A stretch of DNA of 64,000 bases. Origin: Leptolyngbya sp. FACHB-321 (lineage in GTDB: Bacteria > Cyanobacteriota > Cyanobacteriia > Leptolyngbyales > Leptolyngbyaceae). This document shows positions 8,277 through 16,743 of the stretch, piece by piece. The stretch covers positions 1-64,000 of the forward strand of contig NZ_JACJPI010000040.1 of NCBI RefSeq assembly GCF_014695975.1, given 5' to 3'. The first letter of the stretch is position 1, and every line of letters starts with the position of its first letter. A program made the translations under genes and the position numbers. The notes under the pieces are model-generated. The model had not been told where the DNA came from. It made no database searches and saw only the letters and a program-made list of their open reading frames with translations.

Positions 8277-9902
8277 ATGCGCCTTTCGCGTCTCCTCACG
8301 CTCATTGCTGGACTCGCCCTTATTTTAGGGCTGGTTATCTGGCTGATTGATGCACTCACTCGGCTTTCCTGGCAGCTTTATGCCTACCCGCTGCTGTCTC
8401 AGCTCTTGCTGGTGCTCATCGTGACGCTACTGGCAGTTTTGATTGGAGCCTTGATCTATTATCTCTTTGTGCTGCCGCGTGCCTCAAAACGTCGTCAGCA
8501 AGCACGACGGCAGCCCCGTGTGCCTGCCGAGAAAACGGAGGCGGCTGAAGAAACACTAAAAGCAGTGCGACAGCAGGTGAGCCAGATTCAAGATGAGGTA
8601 GCGCGGCAAGAATTGTTGCAGCGATCGCGCGAAATTGAGCAAAACCTTGCGCGGGGCAACCTGCAAATTGTCGTTTTTGGCACTGGGTCAGCCGGTAAAA
8701 CATCGTTGGTGAATGCCTTGATTGGGCGTATGGCAGGCAAAGTTGGTGCGGCAATGGGCACTACTGAAGTGGGCGAAACCTATTCACTAAAGCTGAAAGG
8801 CTTGCAGCGAGAGATTTTGCTGATTGATACGCCAGGGATCTTAGAAGCAGGCGTAGCAGGGACAGAACGCGAACAACTGGCACGGCAGTTAGCGACCGAA
8901 GCTGATTTGCTGCTGTTTGTACTGGATAATGACTTGCGACAGTCGGAATACGATCCGCTGCAAACCCTGGCAGAGATTGGCAAGCGATCGCTTGTTATCC
9001 TCAACAAGTCTGACTTGTATCGAGAGGAGGATCTCGACTTAATCTTGGCACGCTTGCAGGCACGTGTGCGTGGTTTGGTTGCGCCTGCTGATGTCATTGC
9101 AACGGCTGCTAATCCTGCCGCGATCGTGGTGGATGGTGAAACGCTTCAGCCTGACCCAGACATCATGCCGCTGATCCGCCGAATGGTGGCTGTGTTGCGG
9201 GCTGAAGGTGAGGATCTGATTGCCGACAATATCCTGCTGCAATCTCAACGGCTTGGGGAAAAAGCTCGCTATCTCATTGATGCTCAACGCCGACGACAGG
9301 CAGAGAAGATTGTCGATCGCTTCCAGTGGATTAGCGCCGGGGTCATTGCCGTGACGCCTTTGCCCGTAGTGGACTTGCTGGCAACGGCTGCTATCAACGC
9401 TCAGATGGTTGTGGAAATCGGGCGTGTCTACGGCTGCGATATCAACATGGAACGAGGACGCGAACTGGCGCTTTCCCTAGGCAAAACACTCGTCAGTTTA
9501 GGTATCGTCAAGGGTGCTATGACGTTAGTGGCAACAGCCCTAGAATTTAGCCTGGGCGGAATGTTGGCTGGGCGTGCCATTCAAGGCGTGAGCGCTGCTT
9601 ACCTGACACGCATTGCAGGCAAAAGCTTTATCGAATACTTTCGTCATAACCAGGAATGGGGAGACGGTGGCATGACTGAAGTGGTGCAACGTCAGTTTCA
9701 GCTCAACCGCAAAGATGAATTCATGCGTGCCTTTGTGCAGCAGGCGATTACGCGCGTGATCAAGCCGCTTAACCTCGATCGCGACTCGTCTGACACTCAA
9801 GACCCAGCCTTGCTAACCGAAGTTAGGCTACCACTTGAACTGAAAGCCGAACTGCTGAAAGCCGAACTCGACTCAGAGTTAGATGATTGGCACCGATCGT
9901 AA
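8277..9902 (+). CDS. Membrane-anchored Era-like GTPase with DUF697 domain
   Basis: 541-residue GTP-binding protein. Two N-terminal hydrophobic helices (about 7-28 and 40-65) anchor it to a membrane. A charged linker is followed by the G domain with P-loop GTGSAGKTSLVNAL (about 140-155), G3 DTPGI and G4 NKSD. The C-terminal part (about 340-450: VTPLPVVDLLATAAINAQMVVEIGRVYG) is a DUF697 domain, often found with such GTPases. These proteins are widespread in cyanobacteria and plastids; a membrane-remodelling or envelope role has been suggested for relatives, but the substrate is not known. ATG 8277 has no strong ribosome site, but the following hydrophobic helix supports it. Confidence 0.85.
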   Translation: MRLSRLLTLIAGLALILGLVIWLIDALTRLSWQLYAYPLLSQLLLVLIVTLLAVLIGALIYYLFVLPRASKRRQQARRQPRVPAEKTEAAEETLKAVRQQVSQIQDEVARQELLQRSREIEQNLARGNLQIVVFGTGSAGKTSLVNALIGRMAGKVGAAMGTTEVGETYSLKLKGLQREILLIDTPGILEAGVAGTEREQLARQLATEADLLLFVLDNDLRQSEYDPLQTLAEIGKRSLVILNKSDLYREEDLDLILARLQARVRGLVAPADVIATAANPAAIVVDGETLQPDPDIMPLIRRMVAVLRAEGEDLIADNILLQSQRLGEKARYLIDAQRRRQAEKIVDRFQWISAGVIAVTPLPVVDLLATAAINAQMVVEIGRVYGCDINMERGRELALSLGKTLVSLGIVKGAMTLVATALEFSLGGMLAGRAIQGVSAAYLTRIAGKSFIEYFRHNQEWGDGGMTEVVQRQFQLNRKDEFMRAFVQQAITRVIKPLNLDRDSSDTQDPALLTEVRLPLELKAELLKAELDSELDDWHRS

Positions 9903-9920
9903 GAGACACTACCCGGCGTT

Positions 9921-10901
9921 TTACGGCATTGCTATATCGACAATCAGTGGTAGGTGATCAGACCCAACCTTGCGCCCGAGTTGCGTTTTCAACACTACAA
10001 GCTCCGGACTCACCAGGCAATGGTCAATCGGAATCGCTAGCCACGGTAGCCAGCTACGAGGCGACCAACTCGGCAGAATGCCAAAGCCAACGCGGCTGTT
10101 TTGCAAGCCACTAGCTGCTTCTAACCGCTTGTAGTAAGGCGACCACATAGTGATATTTAAATCACCGATCACCATAACAGGTGCTGTTTGCGATCGCACA
10201 TAGGGCACGATCGCAGCCAAAAGTTGATTACGCCATCGAAACAGTTCTTGCCGAATCGGTGGCGGTGGGTGAGCCGTCAGCAACGACAGCGTTTGTCCAC
10301 CCTTACTTACCTGCGTGGCAAGACTGGCATATTTAAGTTGTCCCAAGAACTGTACTGACGGCTGTTGCAGCGGTAACGCACTATAGATCACATTGCCAAA
10401 GCCCGCACTCCTCGGTTCAGCGTAGGTATAGGGCAGCACATCCCGAATTGCCTCCAGCGCTTCCAACCAACGCGCGTTGACTTCCTGAAACACAGCAAGA
10501 TCTGGCTTGACCTCTCTCACCAACGCAGTCACGCTATCATAGTCGCGATTACGCACCAGTACATTTGAGTGGAGCACGCGCAACGTGATAGCCGATGATG
10601 GAGCAATGATCGACGGTGGCACATACCATGGCACCACTTCAACCCCGTTAAGGACAATGCAGAATACGCTCAAGCCGATTAGCCAGCGTTGCCAGCGACA
10701 CGATCGCCAAAGCCAAAAGCAGACAAACGCGCCGAGACTAACCACCAGATATTGCAGCTTAAAATGAGCCGTCAGATCCAATCGCCAATGGTGACTGCCC
10801 CCATTGCCAGCTAGAGACAGCAACGCTATAAGGCTGGTGCCAAGCAGCGCCACGATTGCCAAAGCCTTACTTAAGAATGATCGCTGCTTTGGTAATGCCA
10901 T
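9921..10901 (-). CDS. Membrane-anchored endonuclease/exonuclease/phosphatase (EEP) family protein
   Basis: 326-residue protein with three N-terminal hydrophobic helices (about 10-30, 45-65, 70-88) and a C-terminal EEP-fold hydrolase domain: VLHSNVLVRNRDYD, LAVFQEVN (metal-binding Glu), VIGDLNITMWSPYY (catalytic Asp and Asn) and a terminal GSDHLPLIVDI (Asp-His pair). All catalytic positions are present, so it should be active. The layout resembles YafD-like membrane EEP proteins; the substrate (phospholipid, nucleic acid or sugar phosphate) cannot be told. The start is 14 bases after the stop of a 53-residue membrane protein gene, indicating a two-gene operon. Confidence 0.85.
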   Translation of the reverse strand: MALPKQRSFLSKALAIVALLGTSLIALLSLAGNGGSHHWRLDLTAHFKLQYLVVSLGAFVCFWLWRSCRWQRWLIGLSVFCIVLNGVEVVPWYVPPSIIAPSSAITLRVLHSNVLVRNRDYDSVTALVREVKPDLAVFQEVNARWLEALEAIRDVLPYTYAEPRSAGFGNVIYSALPLQQPSVQFLGQLKYASLATQVSKGGQTLSLLTAHPPPPIRQELFRWRNQLLAAIVPYVRSQTAPVMVIGDLNITMWSPYYKRLEAASGLQNSRVGFGILPSWSPRSWLPWLAIPIDHCLVSPELVVLKTQLGRKVGSDHLPLIVDIAMP

Positions 10902-10915
10902 CTATACCTCAACCG

Positions 10916-11077
10916 TTAGCGGTTTATAACGGAGGCTGCCCCTTGCATCATCCAGCCCACAGGCGCAGGTATCATTTCACCACGCATATCCAGCAGTTGC
11001 ACCACGACTAAATACGCAATGCTAAGTGCTACCGCGATCGCCCCAGTTACAATTGCTACAAGTTTGGAACGATCCAT
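10916..11077 (-). CDS. Small membrane protein (53 aa), missed by the ORF track
   Basis: Reading the minus strand from ATG at 11077 gives 53 codons ending TAA at 10916-10918: MDRSKLVAIVTGAIAVALSI... with one clear transmembrane helix (residues 6-28) and a short polar tail. An AGAGGA ribosome site lies about eight bases upstream. It precedes the EEP gene by 14 bases on the same strand, so the two are probably co-transcribed and may work together at the membrane. I believe similar short proteins occur in other cyanobacteria, but no family name comes to mind. Confidence 0.65.
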   Translation of the reverse strand: MDRSKLVAIVTGAIAVALSIAYLVVVQLLDMRGEMIPAPVGWMMQGAASVINR

Positions 11078-11573
11078 CCTGTTTCCTCTTCGCTCTCAGT
11101 ACTTAAGTTAGTGTGTGCCTTCATGCACAATCTAGGGCTAGGGTTGAGTTCCTATAAGCTTTGCCCATCTCGATCGTCTTGACGACTAGCTTATCAGTTT
11201 GTTCAAAGCCTGTCGTGAGTCGCCTACCATAAGAGATTAAACTCAGGTTGAAACAATCTTGCTTTCAGCATAGTGATTGACTATTGATAGTGAGGTGTCA
11301 CTACGCAACGCTCTACCAATCTCAAATGTATAAACAAAGTTTAAGCGTTTGGGCAGAATCTTGGCACATGCTCCTACCGCGATCGGATAATCAGCAACAG
11401 AAGCAAGGGCTAGTCGAGTTAAAAGATAGTAGTAGGCTCTAGACCAATGTGCTCTTCCCACGCTTCCCCTTAAAGTTCTTCCTACGCCTCAGCACGCCTA
11501 GAATAGCGTATTGGTTTTTCCAAAACGGCTCCTGGAATCTCTTGATCAGCAAATCTGCCAGACCCTTATTAGC
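11078..11573. other. Intergenic region, no gene seen
   Basis: 496 bases between the divergent small-protein gene and the ABC ATPase gene. The ORF-track entries here (11243-11461, 11439-11642) have no ribosome site or recognisable sequence. Both flanking promoters must lie here; I cannot place them. No hairpin terminator or repeat array is visible. Confidence 0.4.
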
Positions 11574-12554
11574 ATGGCTACCGTTCCCGACCCTACCAGC
11601 GACGTTTTTACCGTTGACCGCTCCACCGTTGTGGAAACCCACGAACTTAGAAAGACTTATCGCACTGGGTTTTGGCTAAACCAAAAAATTGTTTCCCTTA
11701 AAGGTTGCACCCTCAACGTGTTGCAGGGCGAAACGTTTGGGCTTTTGGGACCTAATGGTGCGGGCAAAACAACGCTCCTGAAAACACTCTTGGGGATTGT
11801 GCGTCCCAGTGGGGGAGGGGGACGCCTGCTAGGGGTACCACTGGGCGATCGTGCCATTAAGCAACGCATTGGTTATTTGCCCGAAAACCCCTACTTCTAC
11901 GACTATTTGACTGGATGGGAAACGCTTCAGTTCACCGCTGGGCTGTTCCAGATTCCGCGATCGGTACAGAAACAGCGCATTCTCCAACTGCTAGATCTGG
12001 TTGGGCTATCGCTGTCTGCTGCCCGCAAGAAGCAGCTTCGGCAGTATTCCAAAGGGATGCTGCAACGCATTGGCATGGCGCAGGCACTGATTAATGACCC
12101 AGAACTGGTGTTTTTCGACGAACCCATGTCTGGGCTAGACCCAATGGGGCGCTATCAAATTCGCGAAATTATTCTCTCGCTTAAAGATCAGGGCAAAACG
12201 ATTTTCTTTAACAGCCATGTGCTGTCTGATGTGGAACTAATTTGCGATCGCATTGCCATTCTGGCTAATGGTGAGTTGATTTGCAGTGGTTCCCTACAGG
12301 AATTACTGGGCACTACAGAAACCTACACCATCAAAGGTCGGGGTGGCAGTCTGGATGTCATCAAAAAACGTATGCTGAACCTGGATTTTCGGGATGGCTA
12401 CTGGCAAGGGCAACTCAACGGTGATCCCTACGATTTTCTTGCCAGTTTAAGCTTGATGGGTGCCCAAATTGTTTCGGTCGATCTAGCACGCCCCTCCCTG
12501 GAAGAATTTTTTATGCAGCAGCTTAACGATCGCGGTATCCGTACGAGTGGCTAG
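11574..12554 (+). CDS. ABC transporter ATP-binding protein (ABC-2 type exporter)
   Basis: 326-residue ATPase with Walker A GPNGAGKTTLLKTLLG, signature YSKGMLQRIGMAQAL, Walker B ELVFFDEPMSGLDPMG and H-loop FFNSHVLSDVE. The about 100-residue C-terminal extension after the H-loop is typical of DrrA/NatA-like ATPases that work with ABC-2 permeases. No permease gene follows (FAS1 is next), so the membrane partner is encoded elsewhere. The start is ATG 11574 (MATVPDP); the ORF-track start at 11511 is non-ATG and adds 21 unlikely residues. Confidence 0.9.
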   Translation: MATVPDPTSDVFTVDRSTVVETHELRKTYRTGFWLNQKIVSLKGCTLNVLQGETFGLLGPNGAGKTTLLKTLLGIVRPSGGGGRLLGVPLGDRAIKQRIGYLPENPYFYDYLTGWETLQFTAGLFQIPRSVQKQRILQLLDLVGLSLSAARKKQLRQYSKGMLQRIGMAQALINDPELVFFDEPMSGLDPMGRYQIREIILSLKDQGKTIFFNSHVLSDVELICDRIAILANGELICSGSLQELLGTTETYTIKGRGGSLDVIKKRMLNLDFRDGYWQGQLNGDPYDFLASLSLMGAQIVSVDLARPSLEEFFMQQLNDRGIRTSG

Positions 12555-12637
12555 CGTCAGGTATCTCTTGTGGCGGATGTTGCCTGACGCTTTACCTTTT
12601 ATCTGTAGGTAGTACAGTCGTCGAAAGGGAACAACGC

Positions 12638-13060
12638 ATGGCAAACCTGGTGGAAACAGCCGCTCAGGCAGGTAATTTCAAAACGCTACTGGCAGCCGTT
12701 GAAGCAGCGGAACTAGGTGATCTGCTCACCAGTGAAGGACCGATCACTGTACTTGCTCCAACAGACGAAGCTTTTGCAAAACTGCCTGATGGAGCATTAG
12801 ATGAGCTATTGCAGGATCACCCCAAGCTTAAGCGAGTGGTAATGTATCATCTGCTATCAGGCGATGTGCGATCAGACGACCTGGCACAGATTGACGAAGC
12901 GCCGACAGAAGAGGGATCAATCGTAGCGATCGAACACAGCAACGGCAGTACCCAAATCAACGATGCCACAGTGGTAAAAATGGATATCCTGGCTGCTAAC
13001 GGCGTGATTCACGTCATTGATGCCGTTTTAATGCCTACTATGCTGGGTGGTCACTTGTAA
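12638..13060 (+). CDS. Fasciclin (FAS1) domain protein
   Basis: 140-residue single FAS1 domain: MANLVETAAQAGNFKTLLAAVEAAEL, the H1 box TVLAPTDEAFAKLP, YHLLSGDV, and the H2-like NGVIHVIDAVLMP. FAS1 domains mediate adhesion or matrix contacts. This copy has no signal peptide, as is common in cyanobacterial single-FAS1 proteins, so location is uncertain. The upstream spacer has GAAAGGGAAC before the ATG. It ends two bases before the convergent mscL stop, so the genes share a transcript end. Confidence 0.9.
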   Translation: MANLVETAAQAGNFKTLLAAVEAAELGDLLTSEGPITVLAPTDEAFAKLPDGALDELLQDHPKLKRVVMYHLLSGDVRSDDLAQIDEAPTEEGSIVAIEHSNGSTQINDATVVKMDILAANGVIHVIDAVLMPTMLGGHL

Positions 13061-13062
13061 CG

Positions 13063-13494
13063 TTACAGGTTGCGTGTTTCTAGCGCTCTAGAGAGTCGAT
13101 CGAGCGCGGCGGCTGTACGCTCTTGGGCAACGATCGCTGCATCAAGTACAGGAGCCTCTTCTGCGATCGCTTCCTGACGAGTCAGTCTGTTTTTTGCCTT
13201 CTCAAACGCACGGATGATGAGGAAAATGACAAAGGCAATCACCAGGAAGTTGATCACGGTCGCCAGAAAAACACCGTATTTGATGCCGTTTGCTGACAGT
13301 TTACTAATGTCATCTGCGCCGACAGCTGTCAACGCCGGTTGTAAAAGCGCTGGTGTGATGATGTCGCTTACTAACGAATCTACAATCTTGCCAAACGCAC
13401 TACCAATGATCACAGCCACTGCTAGATCAATGACATTGCCTCGAAACACAAATTTGCGAAAATCAACCCAAAAACCACTGTTTGCTCGTGTCAT
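13063..13494 (-). CDS. mscL: Large-conductance mechanosensitive channel
   Basis: 143-residue pentameric inner-membrane channel that opens under hypo-osmotic stress. TM1 is in FRGNVIDLAVAVIIGSAFG (the conserved RGN-x-x-DLAVxVIIG signature), a periplasmic loop follows, and TM2 is VINFLVIAFVIFLIIRAFEK with the usual basic end and a longer charged cytoplasmic helix. ATG 13494 is preferred over the ORF-track start 13545 because MscL proteins begin just before the WxDFRKFVxRGN segment and the longer start has no ribosome site. It is convergent with the FAS1 gene. Confidence 0.95.
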   Translation of the reverse strand: MTRANSGFWVDFRKFVFRGNVIDLAVAVIIGSAFGKIVDSLVSDIITPALLQPALTAVGADDISKLSANGIKYGVFLATVINFLVIAFVIFLIIRAFEKAKNRLTRQEAIAEEAPVLDAAIVAQERTAAALDRLSRALETRNL

Positions 13495-13589
13495 GACTCT
13501 TCTGTCTTCTCCACTAAATTGTGGAGCTAGCGTTGATTGGTGCATTGTAAGCTTAAGCAGCTGCCCAGCAAAATAATGCTGGCTCCAGT

Positions 13590-13702
13590 AGGTGGAAGGC
13601 GGCAGGCAAAGGGCAAGGGGCAGAAGGCGAAAGGCACAAGGTGGCTAGGAGCTAAAGCTGAAAGCTGAAAGCTAAAAGTCAAAAGCTGATAGTCTGCCGT
13701 CA
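13590..13702. repeat. Heptanucleotide repeat region (GGCAGAA and GCTGAAA types)
   Basis: Degenerate GGCAAAG/GGCAGAA-type heptads (AAGGCGGCAGGCAAAGGGC) merge into GCTGAAA GCTGAAA GCTAAAA units. It occupies most of the spacer between the mscL start and def, two genes read in opposite directions, so it lies next to or within their promoter region. Confidence 0.65.
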
Positions 13703-13771
13703 GAATTAGCTACTATAGAATTAAGGCGGAATCATTCCGACATCAGACATTCGCTGCGAGTATTTAGAGTC

Positions 13772-14335
13772 ATGACTGCCGAGGTTTTGGTCGAGAAAAA
13801 GAAATTAGCAAAGCCACCGCTAGAGATTTATCGTCTAGGCGATCGTGTTTTGCGCCAGCCCGCTAAGCGCATTGCTAAAGTTGATGCTGAGATTAAACAG
13901 CTCATTCGTGAAATGCTGCAAACGATGTACAGCGCTGATGGTATTGGGCTAGCAGCACCGCAAACGGCTGTAAACAAGCAGCTCATTGTCATTGACTGCG
14001 ATCCAGAAGAAGCTGCCACGCCACCCTTGGTTTTGATTAACCCGGTTGTAAAGCAGGCAAGCCGTGACCTATCGGTGACTCAAGAAGGGTGCCTCAGTAT
14101 CCCGGGGGTTTACATGGATGTGAAACGACCGGCTGCGATCGAAGTTTCCTACAAAGACGAACACGGTCGCCCGCAAAAGCTGCAAGCTACAGGACTACTA
14201 GCCTGCTGCATCCAGCATGAGATTGATCATCTCAACGGTGTTCTCTTCGTTGACCGAGTAGAGAATGCACTGTTGCTAAACGAAGCGTTGGCTAAACACG
14301 GCTTTTCAGCACAGGCAGTTAAGTCCATTGCCTAG
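13772..14335 (+). CDS. def: Peptide deformylase
   Basis: Metalloenzyme that removes the formyl group from new N-termini. All three motifs are present: GIGLAAPQ, EGCLSIPG (Cys metal ligand), and QHEIDHLNG (two His ligands and catalytic Glu). 187 residues is usual. ATG 13772 is used; the first 17 residues are a variable lead. A stand-alone gene in this arrangement: the divergent mscL lies upstream across a repeat block and a small membrane-protein gene lies downstream. Confidence 0.97.
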   Translation: MTAEVLVEKKKLAKPPLEIYRLGDRVLRQPAKRIAKVDAEIKQLIREMLQTMYSADGIGLAAPQTAVNKQLIVIDCDPEEAATPPLVLINPVVKQASRDLSVTQEGCLSIPGVYMDVKRPAAIEVSYKDEHGRPQKLQATGLLACCIQHEIDHLNGVLFVDRVENALLLNEALAKHGFSAQAVKSIA

Positions 14336-14460
14336 CCATCCTGCTTATTGATGCGGTGTTGTTGCAACTGACTCAACTTACCTGTCAATTAACACGTCCT
14401 TCGGCTTTAGTGTGAGTCGAAAGCAGCCTGCAAAATTCAAAAATGTGAGATTAAATTAGC

Positions 14461-14655
14461 GTGACTCCAAAGAGTGGTGTGTTTCTGGGCGGTTCGTGCA
14501 TTACTGCGATCGCTGCCGTTGGTTCGGTCTTCGAGCTGTCATCGGGGCTACCGCAGTTAGGCTATGGTCTGACCAGTGTAATTCTAGCGATTAGCGTGCC
14601 GTTAGCGATCGTGTTTTTCCTTGCGGCTGTAAAGGATACACGAGCAAACCAGTAA
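14461..14655 (+). CDS. Small two-helix membrane protein (64 aa)
   Basis: Starts at GTG 14461. Two hydrophobic segments (about residues 8-27 and 36-57) and a short charged tail (VKDTRANQ) make it a probable hairpin membrane protein. Similar short proteins are common in cyanobacteria, and I cannot assign a function. No strong ribosome site is visible before the GTG, but the ORF is clean and the hydrophobic pattern is not typical of a chance frame. Confidence 0.55.
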   Translation: MTPKSGVFLGGSCITAIAAVGSVFELSSGLPQLGYGLTSVILAISVPLAIVFFLAAVKDTRANQ

Positions 14656-14668
14656 GCCACTAGACAGA

Positions 14669-14694
14669 AGGTAGGGTGTAGGGTGTAGGGTGTA
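14669..14694. repeat. Heptanucleotide repeat, GTAGGGT type
   Basis: Three tandem GTAGGGT units just after the small membrane protein gene. The plus-strand reading contains TAG in every frame. Confidence 0.7.
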
Positions 14695-14775
14695 AAGAAT
14701 AGGAAACGCAACTACCACTGCTCGGTACTTTTTATTGCCTCAGACCCCTTACAAGCTGGCTAGAATTCCCCGACA

Positions 14776-16191
14776 ATGACGGGAACGGATCGCTACACAA
14801 CATTTTTGCGGCTGTTACCGACTGGTGACAATGCTGGAGAACAAGCCCGCTATCCACTCTCAACAACGGAGAGTGTTGTACTTGGGCGTGATCCACACTG
14901 TAACGTGGTTCTTGATCCGCTTGTGCATCGTGCAGTATCGCGGCGGCACGCAGAGGTGAAACCCATTCTTGGGTTCGAGTCACCTGCTGGCAACTGCTTT
15001 TGGCAGCTTTGCGACCTTGCCAGCGCAAATGGCACTTTTTTGAATGGAGAGCGGCTGAAAGATTGTCAGGTACTGCAACCGGGCGATCGTATTATCCTGG
15101 GGCAGGGTGGTCCTACTTTTGTCTTTGAATGCCAGCCAAAGGCTAATCCTGCTCAACCCCTAACGCCGGCCCCAGCGTCAAGCAACCCACCAACTGCAAC
15201 GCGACGAAAGCGAACCGCTGCTTCCACCCCACGGTTGTCAGCAACCAGCCCGCCGCCCCGCCGCCGTGAACCAGATGCTATTAGCCTGACGCAGCTCTTC
15301 CCCATCCTTTCTACAGGGCGACAGCTAACCCACAAAGCCTATCTGCTGCCGGGCGGCATTACTGTCGGCTTTGTCGTGCTCATGTTTGCGGCTGTTGGCA
15401 ATCCGCTAGTTTTCAACTTGCTGTTGGCGGCTTACCTAGCTGGTGCAGCGTATTACTTCGTCTATGAACTGTGCGGCAAGCGTAAGCCGTGGTGGATTCT
15501 CGCAGGCGCAGCTTTAGTCACGCTGTTATTGCTGGTTAGTCCTGCATTGACGCTGTTTGTCTTTGTTTTTCGGCAGGTGTTACCCGGCGAGTTGCCCACG
15601 GGTGATACTCCAGTTGCCTTCCCAATACTGCTCATCAAGATGTTTTTTGGCGCAGGACTGATGGAAGAGCTGCTAAAGGCAGTGCCAGTCTTTGCGGCAT
15701 ATTTTCTAGGTACACAGTTGCGATCGCCCTACCGAGAGCGTATCGGCGTTTGGGAACCGCTGGATGGCATTTTGCTGGGCAGTGCATCAGCCGTTGGCTT
15801 CACATTACTAGAAACGATGGCACAGTACCTACCTGAAGTGTACAAAGCCACGTTGTCGTCTGGCGAAGGTGCGGCTCAACTTGCTAGCTTGCAACTGTTG
15901 ATTCCACGTGTTCTGGGTTCGGTAGCAGGGCACATGGCGTACAGCGGTTATTTTGGTTATTTCATTGGGTTAAGCGTGCTGCGATCGCGCCGTCGCTGGC
16001 TTATTCTGGGCATTGGCTACCTTACCTCTTCTGGTCTGCACGCCCTCTGGAATACGGTTGGTAGCATTAGTCCCGTTTTTCTAGCATTGGTTGGTCTGCT
16101 CTCTTACGCCTTTCTCGCTGCTGCTATCCTCAAAGCACGGGAACTGTCACCCACGCGATCGCAAAACTTCGCCACCCGCTTCTACAAGTAG
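14776..16191 (+). CDS. FHA domain - PrsW-type intramembrane metalloprotease
   Basis: 471-residue fusion. Residues about 30-115 are a phosphothreonine-binding FHA domain (VVLGRDPHCNVVLDP, VSRRHAEV, SANGTFLNGERL). A Pro/Thr/Arg-rich linker (about 120-185) leads to eight or so membrane helices. In the membrane part MEELLKA (Glu297/Glu298), HMAYSG (His386) and LHALWN (His422) are the zinc-site motifs of the PrsW family. PrsW of Bacillus cleaves an anti-sigma factor; whether this homologue does so is unknown. The FHA domain suggests that the protease is recruited to, or regulated by, Thr-phosphorylated proteins. A second FHA protein (CHAT-FHA) is encoded 2.4 kb away. Confidence 0.85.
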   Translation: MTGTDRYTTFLRLLPTGDNAGEQARYPLSTTESVVLGRDPHCNVVLDPLVHRAVSRRHAEVKPILGFESPAGNCFWQLCDLASANGTFLNGERLKDCQVLQPGDRIILGQGGPTFVFECQPKANPAQPLTPAPASSNPPTATRRKRTAASTPRLSATSPPPRRREPDAISLTQLFPILSTGRQLTHKAYLLPGGITVGFVVLMFAAVGNPLVFNLLLAAYLAGAAYYFVYELCGKRKPWWILAGAALVTLLLLVSPALTLFVFVFRQVLPGELPTGDTPVAFPILLIKMFFGAGLMEELLKAVPVFAAYFLGTQLRSPYRERIGVWEPLDGILLGSASAVGFTLLETMAQYLPEVYKATLSSGEGAAQLASLQLLIPRVLGSVAGHMAYSGYFGYFIGLSVLRSRRRWLILGIGYLTSSGLHALWNTVGSISPVFLALVGLLSYAFLAAAILKARELSPTRSQNFATRFYK

Positions 16192-16254
16192 TTTTTGGTC
16201 GAATGTACACTACTGCACAAGCATCGAGATGTTTTCAGCTTTGCTATAAGCTAA

Positions 16255-16404
16255 CCCGTAAATGCTGATGGCAACGCGTTACAAGCTTATTTGGATAGAC
16301 GACCTTCTGAGAACCCAAATTCACGGATTTACAAGGCTAAAGACGATGTAGCTAAAGCTGTTTCCATATACTTAGAGAATAAAAGGCAGCAAGAAGCTTC
16401 CTAA
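16255..16404 (+). pseudogene. C-terminal fragment of an unknown protein, copy 1
   Basis: Open from CCC 16255 to TAA 16402-16404, reading PVNADGNALQAYLDRRPSEN and ending YLENKRQQEAS. It is closed upstream by an in-frame TAA (16252-16254) and has no start codon at its head. The regular helical tail (DDVAKAVSIYLENK) looks like a real protein end. I cannot name the parent gene. It points towards the Mrr gene, so the ancestral arrangement was two convergent genes. Confidence 0.55.
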
Positions 16405-16539
16405 AACTATCAATCTTTGGCTTACGCCAAGATGCTATGAAACTAACAGCTTTCTAGCTCAGATTTTTGCAAACCAGCCCACACCAACTTCAACAGACTC
16501 AATCATTGTTATCTTGACACCAAGTTTGCTATAAGCTAA

Positions 16540-16689
16540 CCCGTAAATGCTGATGGCAAAGCGTTATAAGCTTATTTGGATAGACGACCTTCTGAGAACC
16601 CAAATTCACGGGTTTACAAGGCTGAAGACGATGTGACCAAAGCTGTTTCCATATACTTAGAGAATAAAAAGCAGCAAGAAGCTTCCTAA
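16540..16689 (+). pseudogene. C-terminal fragment of an unknown protein, copy 2
   Basis: Same fragment as copy 1, offset exactly 285 bases. The Gln codon CAA of copy 1 is TAA here, and other changes give RVYKAEDDVTKAV. It is clearly non-functional. Confidence 0.6.
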
Positions 16690-16743
16690 AACTATCAATC
16701 TTTGGCTTACGCCAAGATGCTATGAAACCGACAGCTTTCTAGC

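Noticed and set aside
11243-11642. Two ORFs upstream of the ABC ATPase
   Set aside because: No ribosome site, no recognisable sequence, and they overlap each other and the real gene's start.
14965-14995. tRNA T-arm-like GGGTTCGAGTC
   Set aside because: Lies inside the FHA coding region and has no acceptor or anticodon arm.
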